Origin: a virus
IMG/VR virus record: IMGVR_UViG_3300046718_000581
Span: 1 to 54,190 of that record
DNA length: 54,190 bases
Direction: 5' to 3' (one strand)
Positions within the stretch are counted from its first letter, which is position 1. Every line of letters starts with the position of its first letter. The notes beneath the pieces are model-generated. The model ran no database searches and was not told where the DNA came from. It worked only from the letters and a program-made list of their open reading frames with translations. Positions 8,512-15,692 of this stretch are shown one piece after another. The translations under genes were made by a program, and so were the position numbers.

Positions 8512-9098
8512 TCTTCCTCTCCGTTTGTGGGCGCCGCCTTCCAGTCGCGCTTCAGGACGTGCTCGGCGGTCGCGACGTAGACCTCCTCCAGCGAGACTTC
8601 CATCCGGCGGGCCATGTCCCGCATGCGGAAGAGGAGTCCCATGAGGCTGTCGCCTACTTCGCGCCGGCCCTTCTCAGCGACGTCGTAGCCGCGGATGCCT
8701 TGGACGGTCTTGAGGACCGCGTGCGCCATGCGTCCCAGGGTGACATCGACCGGCGGGCTGCCCCCGCGGTCGCGGGTCTTGCGCAGCAGCACGCCGAAGT
8801 CGAGCCGGTGTACCGAGGCAAGCTGGGTCGCGTAGATGCAGGTGTCCCCGATGGCGTCGAGAATCTTCTCTGGGTCGTCCATCTCGATGGCCTCGCCCAG
8901 TTCGCCAAGCTCTTCGACGATGCCCAGCACGAACCGTTCGGGGGACTGCATGCCGAAGTTCTCGACCTGCCAGCGGCTGAGACGCACCTGGAGTTCGCTC
9001 AGCGGGTCGAACGGCAACTCCGGGTGGTCGGGGTGTACCAGGGCCGCGTATCGGTCCCACGCCTCCCGCGCCGCGACGTAGGTGGTCTCGTAGCTCAC
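8508..9098 (-). CDS. MazG-like all-alpha NTP pyrophosphohydrolase
   Basis: GTG at 9098 (overlapping the upstream stop) gives 196 residues. The MazG/dUTPase-like metal site is visible as EELGELGEAIE followed by ILDAIGDTCIYA, i.e. the ExxE...D pattern that holds magnesium. These enzymes hydrolyse (d)NTPs to (d)NMPs and in phages adjust nucleotide pools or, by proposal, alarmone levels. The latter is notable because an alarmone hydrolase and synthetase lie about 6 kb away. Confidence 0.7.
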   Translation of the reverse strand: MSYETTYVAAREAWDRYAALVHPDHPELPFDPLSELQVRLSRWQVENFGMQSPERFVLGIVEELGELGEAIEMDDPEKILDAIGDTCIYATQLASVHRLDFGVLLRKTRDRGGSPPVDVTLGRMAHAVLKTVQGIRGYDVAEKGRREVGDSLMGLLFRMRDMARRMEVSLEEVYVATAEHVLKRDWKAAPTNGEEE

Positions 9099-9589
9099 TT
9101 GCGTAGCTCCTCGTCCATGGCGTCCTTGAACTCCTCGGGGGCCTTCTCGGGAGTGAGTCCGGTCGCGGCGTCGCACGCCCTTGCGCAGTGCGCAGCGTGC
9201 AGGTCTTCGACATGGAGCAGGTTTGCCTCCAGTTGTTCGCGTCTTCCGGCGAGGTAGGCGTTCGCCTTCTTCAGAATCTGGACCTCGTTGAGCAGGTCGA
9301 GCATGTCCTCCAGCTTCATCACGGCGACCTCGACTCCACCGTTGCGCCGCGCCACCACCAGCGGCTTGCGGTTGTCGCGCGCGTCGTCCGCTTGCGCCAG
9401 GGCGGCCCAGAGGTTGGGGCACTTCTGGTGCTTGGCTTCGACCCAGTACGGGGTGCCCTCGACGTCGGGCACCTCCTTCGCGGAGCGGGCCTGGCCGATG
9501 CCGCGGCGGGCGCCCGGGTAGATGCCCTTGAACCGGTTCGCCATGAGCCGCTCGTACCCGGCGCCCTTGGTGCGCTGCATCTTGCTCAC
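9095..9589 (-). CDS. PD-(D/E)xK nuclease, Holliday-junction-resolvase-like
   Basis: 164 residues. The N-terminal half has the archaeal Hjc-like order: Lys/Gly-rich start with GAGYERLMANRF (Glu13), PGARRGIG, then PDVEG (Asp42) and YWVEAKH (Glu50, Lys52). The C-terminal part is a helix with a Cys/His cluster. The core matches phage recombination nucleases that cut branched DNA during packaging or repair. Confidence 0.7.
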   Translation of the reverse strand: MSKMQRTKGAGYERLMANRFKGIYPGARRGIGQARSAKEVPDVEGTPYWVEAKHQKCPNLWAALAQADDARDNRKPLVVARRNGGVEVAVMKLEDMLDLLNEVQILKKANAYLAGRREQLEANLLHVEDLHAAHCARACDAATGLTPEKAPEEFKDAMDEELRK

Positions 9590-10209
9590 TTGCGACTCGC
9601 TCTCGGGGCCGACCGCTCGTACTTGTTAGCCGCTTCGACCTCGTACGTTTTCATGTACGCCTCGCACGTGGAGCGACTCCCGTAGACCTCGTCGTTGTCT
9701 CCGCACTGGTAGTCCGGGTCGCACTGGTACGTGGTGCCATCGAGGTCGTGGCACCGGAAGTACCCGCCCTTGGTCAGGATGGTTTTCGAGCGCATCGCGA
9801 CGCGGTGCTTGAAGCCCTTGGGGGCTCGGCCGTTCTCCGCCTTGTACAGCCACGCCGCGAACTCGCGGGCGCACTGCTCATTCAACTCCTCGATGTCGTG
9901 GCCGTCGTCGGAGCCTGGGTGGTTGTACGCGCTGAAGATCGCACTCAGGTCAGTGTTGAATCCCTCCCGGCACTCGCGCGTCCGCTTGGTCCACTTCACC
10001 ATGGCAAGGCGGATGTACTCCATGCGTGCATCGACGTCGTAGCCGGCCACGCTGTTGACGACGGCTTGTGTCGCGGCGTTCGCGCGGCTCGTCGGTGTCG
10101 AGCAGTGGGGGATGCCCTGCGCGTCGAGGCGGCACTCCACTTCGCCCCCGGTGCGTTGCGCCTCGGCCGTTGCCGTCAGGAGAATCACCGTCGCCAGCAC
10201 CGTTCGCAT
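9586..10209 (-). CDS. Secreted Cys-containing protein with signal peptide (207 aa)
   Basis: ATG at 10209 with GAGG at 10216-10219. Residues 1-18 are a signal peptide (MRTVLATVILLTATAEAQ) with a likely cleavage after AEA. The mature part has paired cysteines, several in the last third (FRCHDLDGTTYQCDPDYQC), suggesting disulfides. It should act in the periplasm or outside the cell. No family recognised; superinfection exclusion or envelope modification is a guess from location alone. Confidence 0.6.
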   Translation of the reverse strand: MRTVLATVILLTATAEAQRTGGEVECRLDAQGIPHCSTPTSRANAATQAVVNSVAGYDVDARMEYIRLAMVKWTKRTRECREGFNTDLSAIFSAYNHPGSDDGHDIEELNEQCAREFAAWLYKAENGRAPKGFKHRVAMRSKTILTKGGYFRCHDLDGTTYQCDPDYQCGDNDEVYGSRSTCEAYMKTYEVEAANKYERSAPRASRK

Positions 10210-10214
10210 CTCTC

Positions 10215-10343
10215 TCACCTCGCTACAGTTGTTGAGAACTCGCAGTACCTGTCCGGGCACCGCAGTGTTTCCAGCTTCCCCACGACCTCGACTTGCACCA
10301 AGGGCGTCCCGCACTTGGGGCACTCCCGTCGCGCCAGCCGCAT
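10215..10343 (-). CDS. Mini zinc-ribbon protein (42 aa)
   Basis: ATG at 10343 with an upstream GAGG. The short frame encodes CPKCG and CPDRYC separated by a beta-like stretch (PLVQVEVVGKLETLR), a complete four-Cys zinc ribbon. It lies exactly between the secreted protein gene and the winged-helix gene, with no overlap to either, so it is probably real despite its size. Confidence 0.55.
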   Translation of the reverse strand: MRLARRECPKCGTPLVQVEVVGKLETLRCPDRYCEFSTTVAR

Positions 10344-10362
10344 GGCCTCGACCTGTCCCACC

Positions 10363-10707
10363 TCAGTCCTCGACCCCGAGGCCGGCCATGCTCGTGCGGC
10401 CGTTGGTCCGCGGTTGCTTCCACGCCTTGGGCAGCGCCCGGTACGTACCCCGGGCCACCTTGCGCACGTAGCTGCCGACGACCAACCGGCGGAGCGCGTT
10501 CTTCACCCAGGAGTCCGCGCGCACGATGGGCCGGATGCTCTGAAAGCAAGCCCGGGCAAGCTCTCGGATGGTGACGTCCTCGTTCATCCGCACCGCCAGC
10601 GCGGCCAGGACCTTGCGCTCGTTCAGCGAAAGCTCATCGCGCGAGATGCGCGCCCGGTGCGTGTGAAGCCAACCGCCTCGCGGTGCTGCCGTTGCTCTGG
10701 TCGTCAT
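10363..10707 (-). CDS. Winged-helix-like DNA-binding protein (114 aa)
   Basis: Residues about 25-90 read as a winged helix: LSLNERKVLAALAVRM, then VTIRELARACF, then a recognition-like helix and a wing (GSYVRKVARGTYRAL). Very basic. Probably a transcriptional regulator or initiator-like protein; it is one of three small DNA-binding candidates that could recognise the operator repeated at 11.6-17.2 kb. Confidence 0.5.
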   Translation of the reverse strand: MTTRATAAPRGGWLHTHRARISRDELSLNERKVLAALAVRMNEDVTIRELARACFQSIRPIVRADSWVKNALRRLVVGSYVRKVARGTYRALPKAWKQPRTNGRTSMAGLGVED

Positions 10708-10733
10708 CGACTCTCCCTCTTCTGGCCTCCCGC

Positions 10734-10758
10734 ACCCCCCGAAATTGTTTCGGGGGGT
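10734..10758. terminator. Perfect 11-bp hairpin, likely terminator or attenuator of the leftward operon
   Basis: ACCCCCCGAAA (10734-10744) and TTTCGGGGGGT (10748-10758) pair perfectly around a 3-base loop. It sits between the gene ending at 10776 and the winged-helix gene at 10707, so transcripts from the promoter at 11642-11669 must cross it. No long T tract follows on the minus strand, so termination may be partial. Confidence 0.5.
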
Positions 10759-10775
10759 CGAGGATGGCTGGGAGT

Positions 10776-11318
10776 CTACTTGATCCCGAGCGTCTTGGCG
10801 TAGGCCACAATCGAGTCAATCTGCTGAGCGGTCATGTTCTTGAAGGAGAGGGTCAGCTTCCCGTTGGTGCTGTAGTACTCCTCCTCGATTCGCACGTTGC
10901 TCACGTTGGCCAGCTTGTGCTTGGCCGTGATCTGGGAGACCTGCGCCGCCCGGAGCTTGGCGCCCCGCTGAGCCTCTGCATTTCTCCGGGCCTGCTGTTC
11001 CTGGGCGACCGCCAGCTTGGCGATGTGCTCGACCACTTCCGCCTCGACGACCGCGCGCTTTTTGCTGGTCGGACCGAAGTGGGTGTACCAGGACTTCCGG
11101 CTGCTGCGGCTCGCACCCACCGAGACCCGGACGCCCTTGCCGGACCCGACAATCTCCAGGTAGTCCAGGCTCTGCTCGCCGATGGTCATCTTCCTGACCG
11201 AGGTCGGGCCGTGCCCCTTGTAGATGCCGACCGCGATGTCTGCTTCCATCAGGGCGCGGAAGATGTTGTCTTCCATCGCTCGGATGCCATTGCGAACCTG
11301 GGTGCCTTCGTAGTCCAT
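10776..11318 (-). CDS. Hypothetical protein (180 aa) of the operator-controlled operon
   Basis: Preceded by the same GGGAGG-TACCAG leader seen in front of the next gene upstream. The N-terminal half is mixed alpha/beta; the middle (about 105-135) is a basic helix and the C-terminus is TAQQIDSIVAYAKTLG. I see no catalytic motif. It is second in the leftward operon from the promoter at 11642-11669. Confidence 0.6.
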   Translation of the reverse strand: MDYEGTQVRNGIRAMEDNIFRALMEADIAVGIYKGHGPTSVRKMTIGEQSLDYLEIVGSGKGVRVSVGASRSSRKSWYTHFGPTSKKRAVVEAEVVEHIAKLAVAQEQQARRNAEAQRGAKLRAAQVSQITAKHKLANVSNVRIEEEYYSTNGKLTLSFKNMTAQQIDSIVAYAKTLGIK

Positions 11319-11331
11319 CTGGTACCTCCCT

Positions 11332-11601
11332 TCAACCGTTGTCCGACATCAAGCGGAACGCAGCTTCGCGGGCCGACCACGACTCGTGCCATTCGCGGGT
11401 CGCGTCCGTGGGCTCCAAGTCGCCCGGGTACACGATCGTGTACGTCGCGTCGCTCAGGTCATTCGCGTTCGTCTGGGTCGAGCGGTCAGCCGCTTCCACA
11501 TGGAACGCGTGCTCTTTGATGAGCAACTCCGCCTCCTCCCCGTCCCTCGCCCCCCACCTCTCGGTCCCCACCAGCTTGAACTTCCCGAACCACGTCATCA
11601 T
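11332..11601 (-). CDS. Small hypothetical protein (89 aa), first gene behind an operator promoter
   Basis: Two consecutive ATG codons (11601, 11598) follow GGGAGG at the right distance. The 40-nt leader from the promoter is purine-rich. The protein is acidic with a beta-rich start (WFGKFKLVGTERWGARDG); function unknown. Confidence 0.6.
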   Translation of the reverse strand: MMTWFGKFKLVGTERWGARDGEEAELLIKEHAFHVEAADRSTQTNANDLSDATYTIVYPGDLEPTDATREWHESWSAREAAFRLMSDNG

Positions 11602-11641
11602 CTGGAACCTCCCTTCCCTTCCTCTTCCTCCCTACACACCA

Positions 11642-11669
11642 AGTATAGCCATTGGCTATGCTTTGTCAA
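11642..11669 (-). promoter_or_regulatory. Operator-bearing promoter P1 (leftward)
   Basis: On the minus strand TTGACA (11664-11669), 16 bases, TATACT (11642-11647). The palindrome TAGCCAATGGCTA spans 11646-11658 and overlaps the -10 box. It drives the genes at 11601 and 11318. The -35 box begins three bases after the stop codon of the metallopeptidase/VWA gene. Confidence 0.85.
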
Positions 11670-11672
11670 GGT

Positions 11673-13070
11673 CTACTTTTCCACCTCGACCTCGACCACG
11701 TCCCCCCACGTGGCCGGCTTCCGGGTGCCCTGCCCGACCAGAACCCAGATCACCTTGACTCCCATCGGAGCGACCGCGGGGGCAGTCCCGTGCCCGTCGG
11801 TCACGAACACGATGATGTCCGGGCGGGGAGTGCTCTTCGCGAGCGCCTCGAACGCGGGCCGGAAATCCGTGCCGCCTCCACCCTTGAGCAGGGCGGCCAT
11901 CTCCTTCCAGTCCCGCACCACCTTGAGCGAGTGGACCCGGGCATCGCAGGCCACGAACGTCACCTTCGCGCCCGCGGCATCCATGATGCCCTTGCCCTCG
12001 CGGAGCGCGACCATCACCTCGGCGTCTCCCATCGAACCGCTCGTGTCGACCACGACCGCGATGTTCGGCTTGGGCGCGTGGAGCGCGGCCATCATCGGCT
12101 TGCCCGCTCCCACACCACAACCCCACTGGCGCCGGCTCAGCTTCTTGTACGTGGTGTCCACCGCACCCGCCCGGTAGGCCATCGCGTTCCGCACTGACCG
12201 GCTCAGCTTGTCCTGCCAGCGCACCTTGGCGGGCTCCAGCGTCTCATCCGCCCAGCGCGCCCACCCACCCGGGACGCTGCCCTGGCCCTTCTGGGCGGCC
12301 TGCTTGACCGCCTCGGCCACCTGCTTGCGGACTCGTTCCACCTCGCCTTCCGACCGACCCTCGGCCCCACCGTCCTGGGGCTCACCCTCGACCCGGTGCC
12401 CGGCGCACGACCCGCAGTGGCCGCCCATCGGGTTGCCCTTGGCTTCGCCACCCTCGCCCTGGCCTTCCCCTTCCCCCTCGCCCTGACCCTCGCCACCCTC
12501 GCCCTGACCTTCGCCCTGGCCGTCTTCCTCGCCACCCTCGCTCTGCTCGTCGCTCTTTTTGGGCTCACCCTTCTGGGGGTCCTTGGGCTGCTCCTCCTTG
12601 GGCTCGCGCAGCTTCGCGTAGTACGCCTCGGCCGAGAGCCCTTCCTCGTAGCCCTTCTGCTGGGGAAGGATGCCCGCGTCATCACCCACGAACAGGTCCG
12701 GGTGCTCGACCGCCAGGTCATCGTTGATCTCGTAGTCGGCGGCCACGTTCCACAAGCGGGCCAGCTTCTGGTCGGTCGCCTTGCCAGCGGAATCGACCAG
12801 GCCGAGCGCCCGGGCGCGGGCCGCATGGGCGCGGAGCACATGGCCCACTTCGTGGACCAGCACACCCGTCAGCTTGGCCTGGGGCCACTTGGCGACCGTC
12901 TCAGGGTCCCACAAGAGGACCATCTTCTCCGTGACGGCCAGCGTCTTGAGACCGGGCGCCTCGCGCGGGATGAGCCCCAACAGGGCGCTCGTGAAGTACG
13001 GATACTTCTTTCTGGCGCCCAACCGGGCGGTCGCCAACTTGTCGCGCGGACTCAGTTTCTCGTAGGACAC
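11673..13070 (-). CDS. DUF2201-type metallopeptidase/VWA protein
   Basis: GTG at 13070 is chosen because GGAGGT lies six bases upstream; this gives 465 residues. Residues about 80-95 hold a zinc-peptidase motif LVHEVGHVLRAH (HExxH). A long Gly/Glu/Gln low-complexity linker (about 200-250) is followed by a Cys-containing segment and a von Willebrand A domain with the metal-binding motif VVDTSGSMG and later GGGGTDFRP and FVTDGHG. DUF2201 proteins pair with MoxR ATPases; here the MoxR gene is 0.6 kb away under the same kind of promoter. Together they probably form a chaperone-like remodelling complex. Confidence 0.82.
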   Translation of the reverse strand: MSYEKLSPRDKLATARLGARKKYPYFTSALLGLIPREAPGLKTLAVTEKMVLLWDPETVAKWPQAKLTGVLVHEVGHVLRAHAARARALGLVDSAGKATDQKLARLWNVAADYEINDDLAVEHPDLFVGDDAGILPQQKGYEEGLSAEAYYAKLREPKEEQPKDPQKGEPKKSDEQSEGGEEDGQGEGQGEGGEGQGEGEGEGQGEGGEAKGNPMGGHCGSCAGHRVEGEPQDGGAEGRSEGEVERVRKQVAEAVKQAAQKGQGSVPGGWARWADETLEPAKVRWQDKLSRSVRNAMAYRAGAVDTTYKKLSRRQWGCGVGAGKPMMAALHAPKPNIAVVVDTSGSMGDAEVMVALREGKGIMDAAGAKVTFVACDARVHSLKVVRDWKEMAALLKGGGGTDFRPAFEALAKSTPRPDIIVFVTDGHGTAPAVAPMGVKVIWVLVGQGTRKPATWGDVVEVEVEK

Positions 13071-13135
13071 AACGTCACCTCCAACCAGTTCACCACCAGC
13101 CCCCCGCCCCACCCTCTCCCCTTCCCTACACAGCT

Positions 13136-13163
13136 AGTATAGCCATTGGCTAGACTTTGTCAA
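13136..13163 (-). promoter_or_regulatory. Operator-bearing promoter P2 (leftward)
   Basis: TTGACA (13158-13163), 16 bases, TATACT (13136-13141) on the minus strand, with the palindrome at 13140-13152. It drives the metallopeptidase/VWA gene through a purine-rich leader. The TGA stop of the upstream 58-residue gene (13160-13162) lies inside the TTGACA. Confidence 0.85.
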
Positions 13164-13336
13164 GAACCTAGAATCGCGTAGAGGTCGTTTCGCAGCGAGG
13201 CGTGAACCAGGAAGGCGCCGGCTTCGTACTCGAAACGATTGCGTTTCGGGAGTGACTTGATCGCCGTCTGCACTTCCAGGGTGGCACCTGTCACACGGAG
13301 CCACTGCCCTTCACACGTCACCCTGGTCTTTTCCAT
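13160..13336 (-). CDS. Small protein (58 aa) in its own promoter cassette
   Basis: ATG at 13336 in the leader context CCAGATGG that is shared with the other leftward genes of the block. The protein is MEKTRVTCEGQWLRVTGATL followed by a basic helix and SLRNDLYAILGS. No family recognised. Own promoter at 13370-13397; its stop codon is embedded in the next -35 box. Confidence 0.6.
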   Translation of the reverse strand: MEKTRVTCEGQWLRVTGATLEVQTAIKSLPKRNRFEYEAGAFLVHASLRNDLYAILGS

Positions 13337-13369
13337 CTGGTCTCTCCCTCTCCCTCTCCCTACACACCA

Positions 13370-13397
13370 AGTATAGCCATTGGCTATGCTTTGTCAA
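13370..13397 (-). promoter_or_regulatory. Operator-bearing promoter P3 (leftward)
   Basis: TTGACA (13392-13397), 16 bases, TATACT (13370-13375) on the minus strand; palindrome 13374-13386, extended to 15 bases at 13373-13387. Drives the 58-residue gene. Together with P4 at 13500 it makes a divergent control region. Confidence 0.85.
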
Positions 13398-13499
13398 CAC
13401 CCTATCTGCAAGTCATTGGAACCATTGGGCTTTGGATTCTAAGCTCCCCCGGCGGCGCCGTGTGGCCCGGTGTGGGACAAGTAGGATGCTGATTTAGTC
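13398..13499. other. Spacer between divergent promoters P3 and P4
   Basis: About 100 bases with no open frame of note and no clear second operator. It contains a GC-rich stretch (GGCGGCGCCG near 13451). I see nothing else in it. Confidence 0.4.
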
Positions 13500-13527
13500 T
13501 TGACACTGTCTTGCCAATGGCTATACT
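13500..13527 (+). promoter_or_regulatory. Operator-bearing promoter P4 (rightward)
   Basis: TTGACA (13500-13505), 16 bases, TATACT (13522-13527). The operator here is TTGCCAATGGCTA (13511-13523), one mismatch from the consensus. Purine-rich leader follows, then a 21-codon frame. Confidence 0.8.
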
Positions 13528-13565
13528 GCTTGTTGTAGGGAAGAGAGCGGGAAGGGAGAGAGAAG

Positions 13566-13631
13566 ATGCTGATCATGTTGGGAGTTCTGGTGTTTGGGGT
13601 CCTGGCCGTGGTTCGCGATTCTAGGGCTTGA
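13566..13631 (+). CDS. 21-residue hydrophobic peptide
   Basis: ATG at 13566 behind the purine leader GGGAGAGAGAAG encodes MLIMLGVLVFGVLAVVRDSR plus Ala and stop: one membrane-spanning helix with a charged end. The TGA (13629-13631) lies inside the TTGACA of the next promoter. It could be a real micro-membrane protein or a leader peptide; the shared cassette layout argues that it is translated. Confidence 0.45.
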   Translation: MLIMLGVLVFGVLAVVRDSRA

Positions 13632-13655
13632 CATTCACTAGATAGTGGCTATACT
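13628..13655 (+). promoter_or_regulatory. Variant promoter P5 in front of the MoxR gene
   Basis: TTGACA (13628-13633), 16 bases, TATACT (13650-13655). The operator position (13639-13651) reads TAGATAGTGGCTA, so the right half-site is intact and the left one is altered in three bases. Regulation of the MoxR gene may therefore be weaker or different from its neighbours. Confidence 0.8.
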
Positions 13656-13702
13656 AGGGCTGTAGTTAGGAAGTTGGGATTCAGGAGAAAAGGAGAGACC
13701 CA

Positions 13703-14833
13703 ATGCGCGACAAGTTGCTTCACGCGGTCATGTTCACCCCCACCCACGAAGGCTGGGGCCTCCCCGCCCTGTTCTGGGGACCCCCGGGAGTTGGCAAGAC
13801 GGCCATCCTGAAGAACTACGCGAAGCGTTGGGGCATGCACTGCGAAGTCCTCAGCCCTGGTGAGCGTGGCGAGGGGGCGTTCGGTGTGGTTCCCGTCCCG
13901 GCCGCGAACGGTAAGTCGCTGACCTACCCGGCGCCGGACTGGGTGGAGAACGTCCCGGTGCGCGGCATCGTCCTGGTGGACGAGATTTCGACCGCGGAAC
14001 CCGCGCTCCAGAAGCCGATGCTCGGACTGGTCCAGGGCAAGGTGATCGGGTCGCACAAGCTGGCGGGCGGCGTCCGGGTCATCGGTGCGGGCAACCCGGT
14101 TGACTGCTCGACCGGTGGGTGGGAACTCGCTCTCCCGGTGCGGAACCGGTTCGCCCACTTGGACTGGGAGGCGCCCAGTGCGGATGACTGGTGCCAGTGG
14201 CTGCTGAGCGGTGCGAACGGTGGGCCGGAAGTGGGCGGCGACGCCCAGGCCGAGGAGGACCGGGTCATGAAGGCGTGGCCGGGACCCTTCGCCAAGGCGA
14301 GTGGCCTGGTGGCCGGGTTCATCAAGCGCCGCCCGGAACTGCTCCACAAGATGCCGGCCGCGGGCGCGAGCGACCTGAGCTTTCCGACCCACCGCTCTTG
14401 GGAGTACGCGGTGCGCGCGCTGGCGACCGCTGAGGTTCACGCCCTGAGTGAGGCGGACGCGGAGACCCTGCTCGTGGGCTTCATCGGACGCGCGACCGCG
14501 GACGAGTTCATCGCTTGGAAGGCGAGCGCGGACCTGCCCGACCCGGTCGCCCTGCTCGATGGCAAGGAGAAGTTCGCGTTCGACACGCGGCGCCTCGACC
14601 GGACCCTGGCGGTCTACTCCGCTTGCGCCGCCCTGGTCTGCCCGAAGACGGCCGAGAAGCGGAAGGAGCGGGCGGAAGCGCTCTGGACCCTGCTCGCGGA
14701 CGCCGCGGGCAAAGCGGTGGACATCGTGATTCCCGCTGCGACCGCGATGCTCAAGGCGGGGCTCAAGGGTGACGCGGCCAAGCCGGTCCTCGCGAAGCTG
14801 GAACCGGTGCTCGCGGCCGCTGCTGGTAAGTGA
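13703..14833 (+). CDS. MoxR-type AAA+ ATPase
   Basis: 376 residues. Walker A GPPGVGKT (26-33), Walker B IVLVDE (89-94), and sensor-type GAGNP follow in order; the lid region is longer than usual. MoxR ATPases work with VWA-domain proteins to remodel protein or metal complexes. The metallopeptidase/VWA partner lies just to the left on the other strand. RBS GGAG at 13691-13694. Codon use matches the phage core genes, so this is not an obvious recent import. Confidence 0.85.
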   Translation: MRDKLLHAVMFTPTHEGWGLPALFWGPPGVGKTAILKNYAKRWGMHCEVLSPGERGEGAFGVVPVPAANGKSLTYPAPDWVENVPVRGIVLVDEISTAEPALQKPMLGLVQGKVIGSHKLAGGVRVIGAGNPVDCSTGGWELALPVRNRFAHLDWEAPSADDWCQWLLSGANGGPEVGGDAQAEEDRVMKAWPGPFAKASGLVAGFIKRRPELLHKMPAAGASDLSFPTHRSWEYAVRALATAEVHALSEADAETLLVGFIGRATADEFIAWKASADLPDPVALLDGKEKFAFDTRRLDRTLAVYSACAALVCPKTAEKRKERAEALWTLLADAAGKAVDIVIPAATAMLKAGLKGDAAKPVLAKLEPVLAAAAGK

Positions 14834-14858
14834 AGGGCTTGACAAAGTCTAGACTCCT

Positions 14859-14877
14859 CCCCACCTTAGAGGTGGGG
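14859..14877 (+). terminator. 8-bp perfect hairpin between MoxR and alarmone hydrolase genes
   Basis: CCCCACCT (14859-14866) and AGGTGGGG (14870-14877) pair around TAG. No T tract follows on the plus strand. The hairpin ends about ten bases before the ribosome binding site GGAGGT of the next gene (14884-14889), so it could equally serve as an intercistronic stem or translational control element. A TTGACA at 14839-14844 just upstream has no good -10 box. Confidence 0.35.
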
Positions 14878-14895
14878 GGGAAAGGAGGTGGGGAG

Positions 14896-15474
14896 ATGGA
14901 CCGAATTGGAACTGCGCTCGCGCTGGCCACGAAGCTGCACGAGGGGCAGATACGGACGGGAGCGGACGGCGTGCCCTACCCGTACATCGCCCACCCGATG
15001 GCGGTCGCTGCCCTGGTGCTGGAGCATGGTGGGACGGGGGCGGAGGTGGCGGCCGCCCTGCTCCACGACGGCATCGAGGACGGTCCGCCGGGGTCGGCGG
15101 AAGCCATCGGCCACATGCTCGGCGCGGAGGTGCTCGCGATTGTTCGGGGGTGCAGCGATTCCGAGAAGGGCGGTGTGGTCCTGCCCTGGAAGGCGCGGAA
15201 GATTGCCTACCTCGGCCACCTGGAGAACGCTCCCCCCAACGTCAAGCTGGTGAGCTGCGCGGACAAGTTCCACAACGCGAGCGCCATCGTGAGCGACCTC
15301 AAGGTGCTCGGCCCTCCGTTCTTCAAGGCGTTCGCCGGTGGGCAGGACGGGGTGCTCTGGTACTACGAGGAGCTGGTCAAGGTGTTCAACGCGGGGGGAG
15401 CCCCCGCTGCGCTCGCACGGAAGCTAGCTGGTGCGGTTGCAGAGATGAAGAAGCTGGCGCTAGGATGTGCCTAA
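14896..15474 (+). CDS. SpoT-like HD hydrolase (small alarmone hydrolase)
   Basis: 192 residues with the (p)ppGpp-hydrolase pattern: HEGQIR (15-20), PYIAHP (29-34), LLHDGIED (56-62), then SDSEKGG, WKARKIAYL and LVSCADKFHNA (119-128). His33, His57, Asp58 and Asp123 would hold manganese, and Glu61/Asp62 would be the catalytic pair. The length fits stand-alone hydrolases that remove the 3' diphosphate of (p)ppGpp or act as antitoxins of toxic alarmone synthetases. The next recognisable gene but one, on the opposite strand, is a RelA-type synthetase. Confidence 0.85.
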   Translation: MDRIGTALALATKLHEGQIRTGADGVPYPYIAHPMAVAALVLEHGGTGAEVAAALLHDGIEDGPPGSAEAIGHMLGAEVLAIVRGCSDSEKGGVVLPWKARKIAYLGHLENAPPNVKLVSCADKFHNASAIVSDLKVLGPPFFKAFAGGQDGVLWYYEELVKVFNAGGAPAALARKLAGAVAEMKKLALGCA

Positions 15475-15692
15475 TGGCCTCGATGCTCGATCTCATCATG
15501 GAAGCGAAAGCGAAGATGACCCCGAAGACCGGGTTCAACGTGGTCGGCGTCGACGACTTCGAGATGCCTGGGGACGAGCTGTTCCTGGTGGGGCACTACG
15601 AGTCCAAGGAGGACGCCGACCACGCGCTGGCGCAAGCCAAGGCCGCCTCGCCCAAGACGGCCTACTACATCTACGACCCGTCGACGACCTAG
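15474..15692 (+). CDS. Small hypothetical protein (72 aa)
   Basis: ATG shares a base with the hydrolase stop. The sequence looks like a compact alpha/beta domain with a C-terminal YYIYDPSTT. Its stop overlaps the convergent RelA-type gene by four bases. No family recognised; a helper of the hydrolase is possible. Confidence 0.5.
   Translation: MASMLDLIMEAKAKMTPKTGFNVVGVDDFEMPGDELFLVGHYESKEDADHALAQAKAASPKTAYYIYDPSTT

Noticed and set aside
9748-10803. Plus-strand open frame of about 350 codons over the secreted-protein and winged-helix genes
   Set aside because: The minus strand has a signal peptide, zinc ribbon and HTH in proper succession; the plus frame is a shadow.
13649-14845. Long minus-strand open frame of about 400 codons opposite the MoxR gene
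   Set aside because: It is an antisense shadow of a clear MoxR ATPase gene; its composition is Arg/Gly/Pro/Val-rich without any motif.
14839-14866. TTGACA at 14839-14844 as an eighth operator promoter
   Set aside because: There is no TATACT-like box 16-18 bases downstream and no operator; the hairpin occupies that place.
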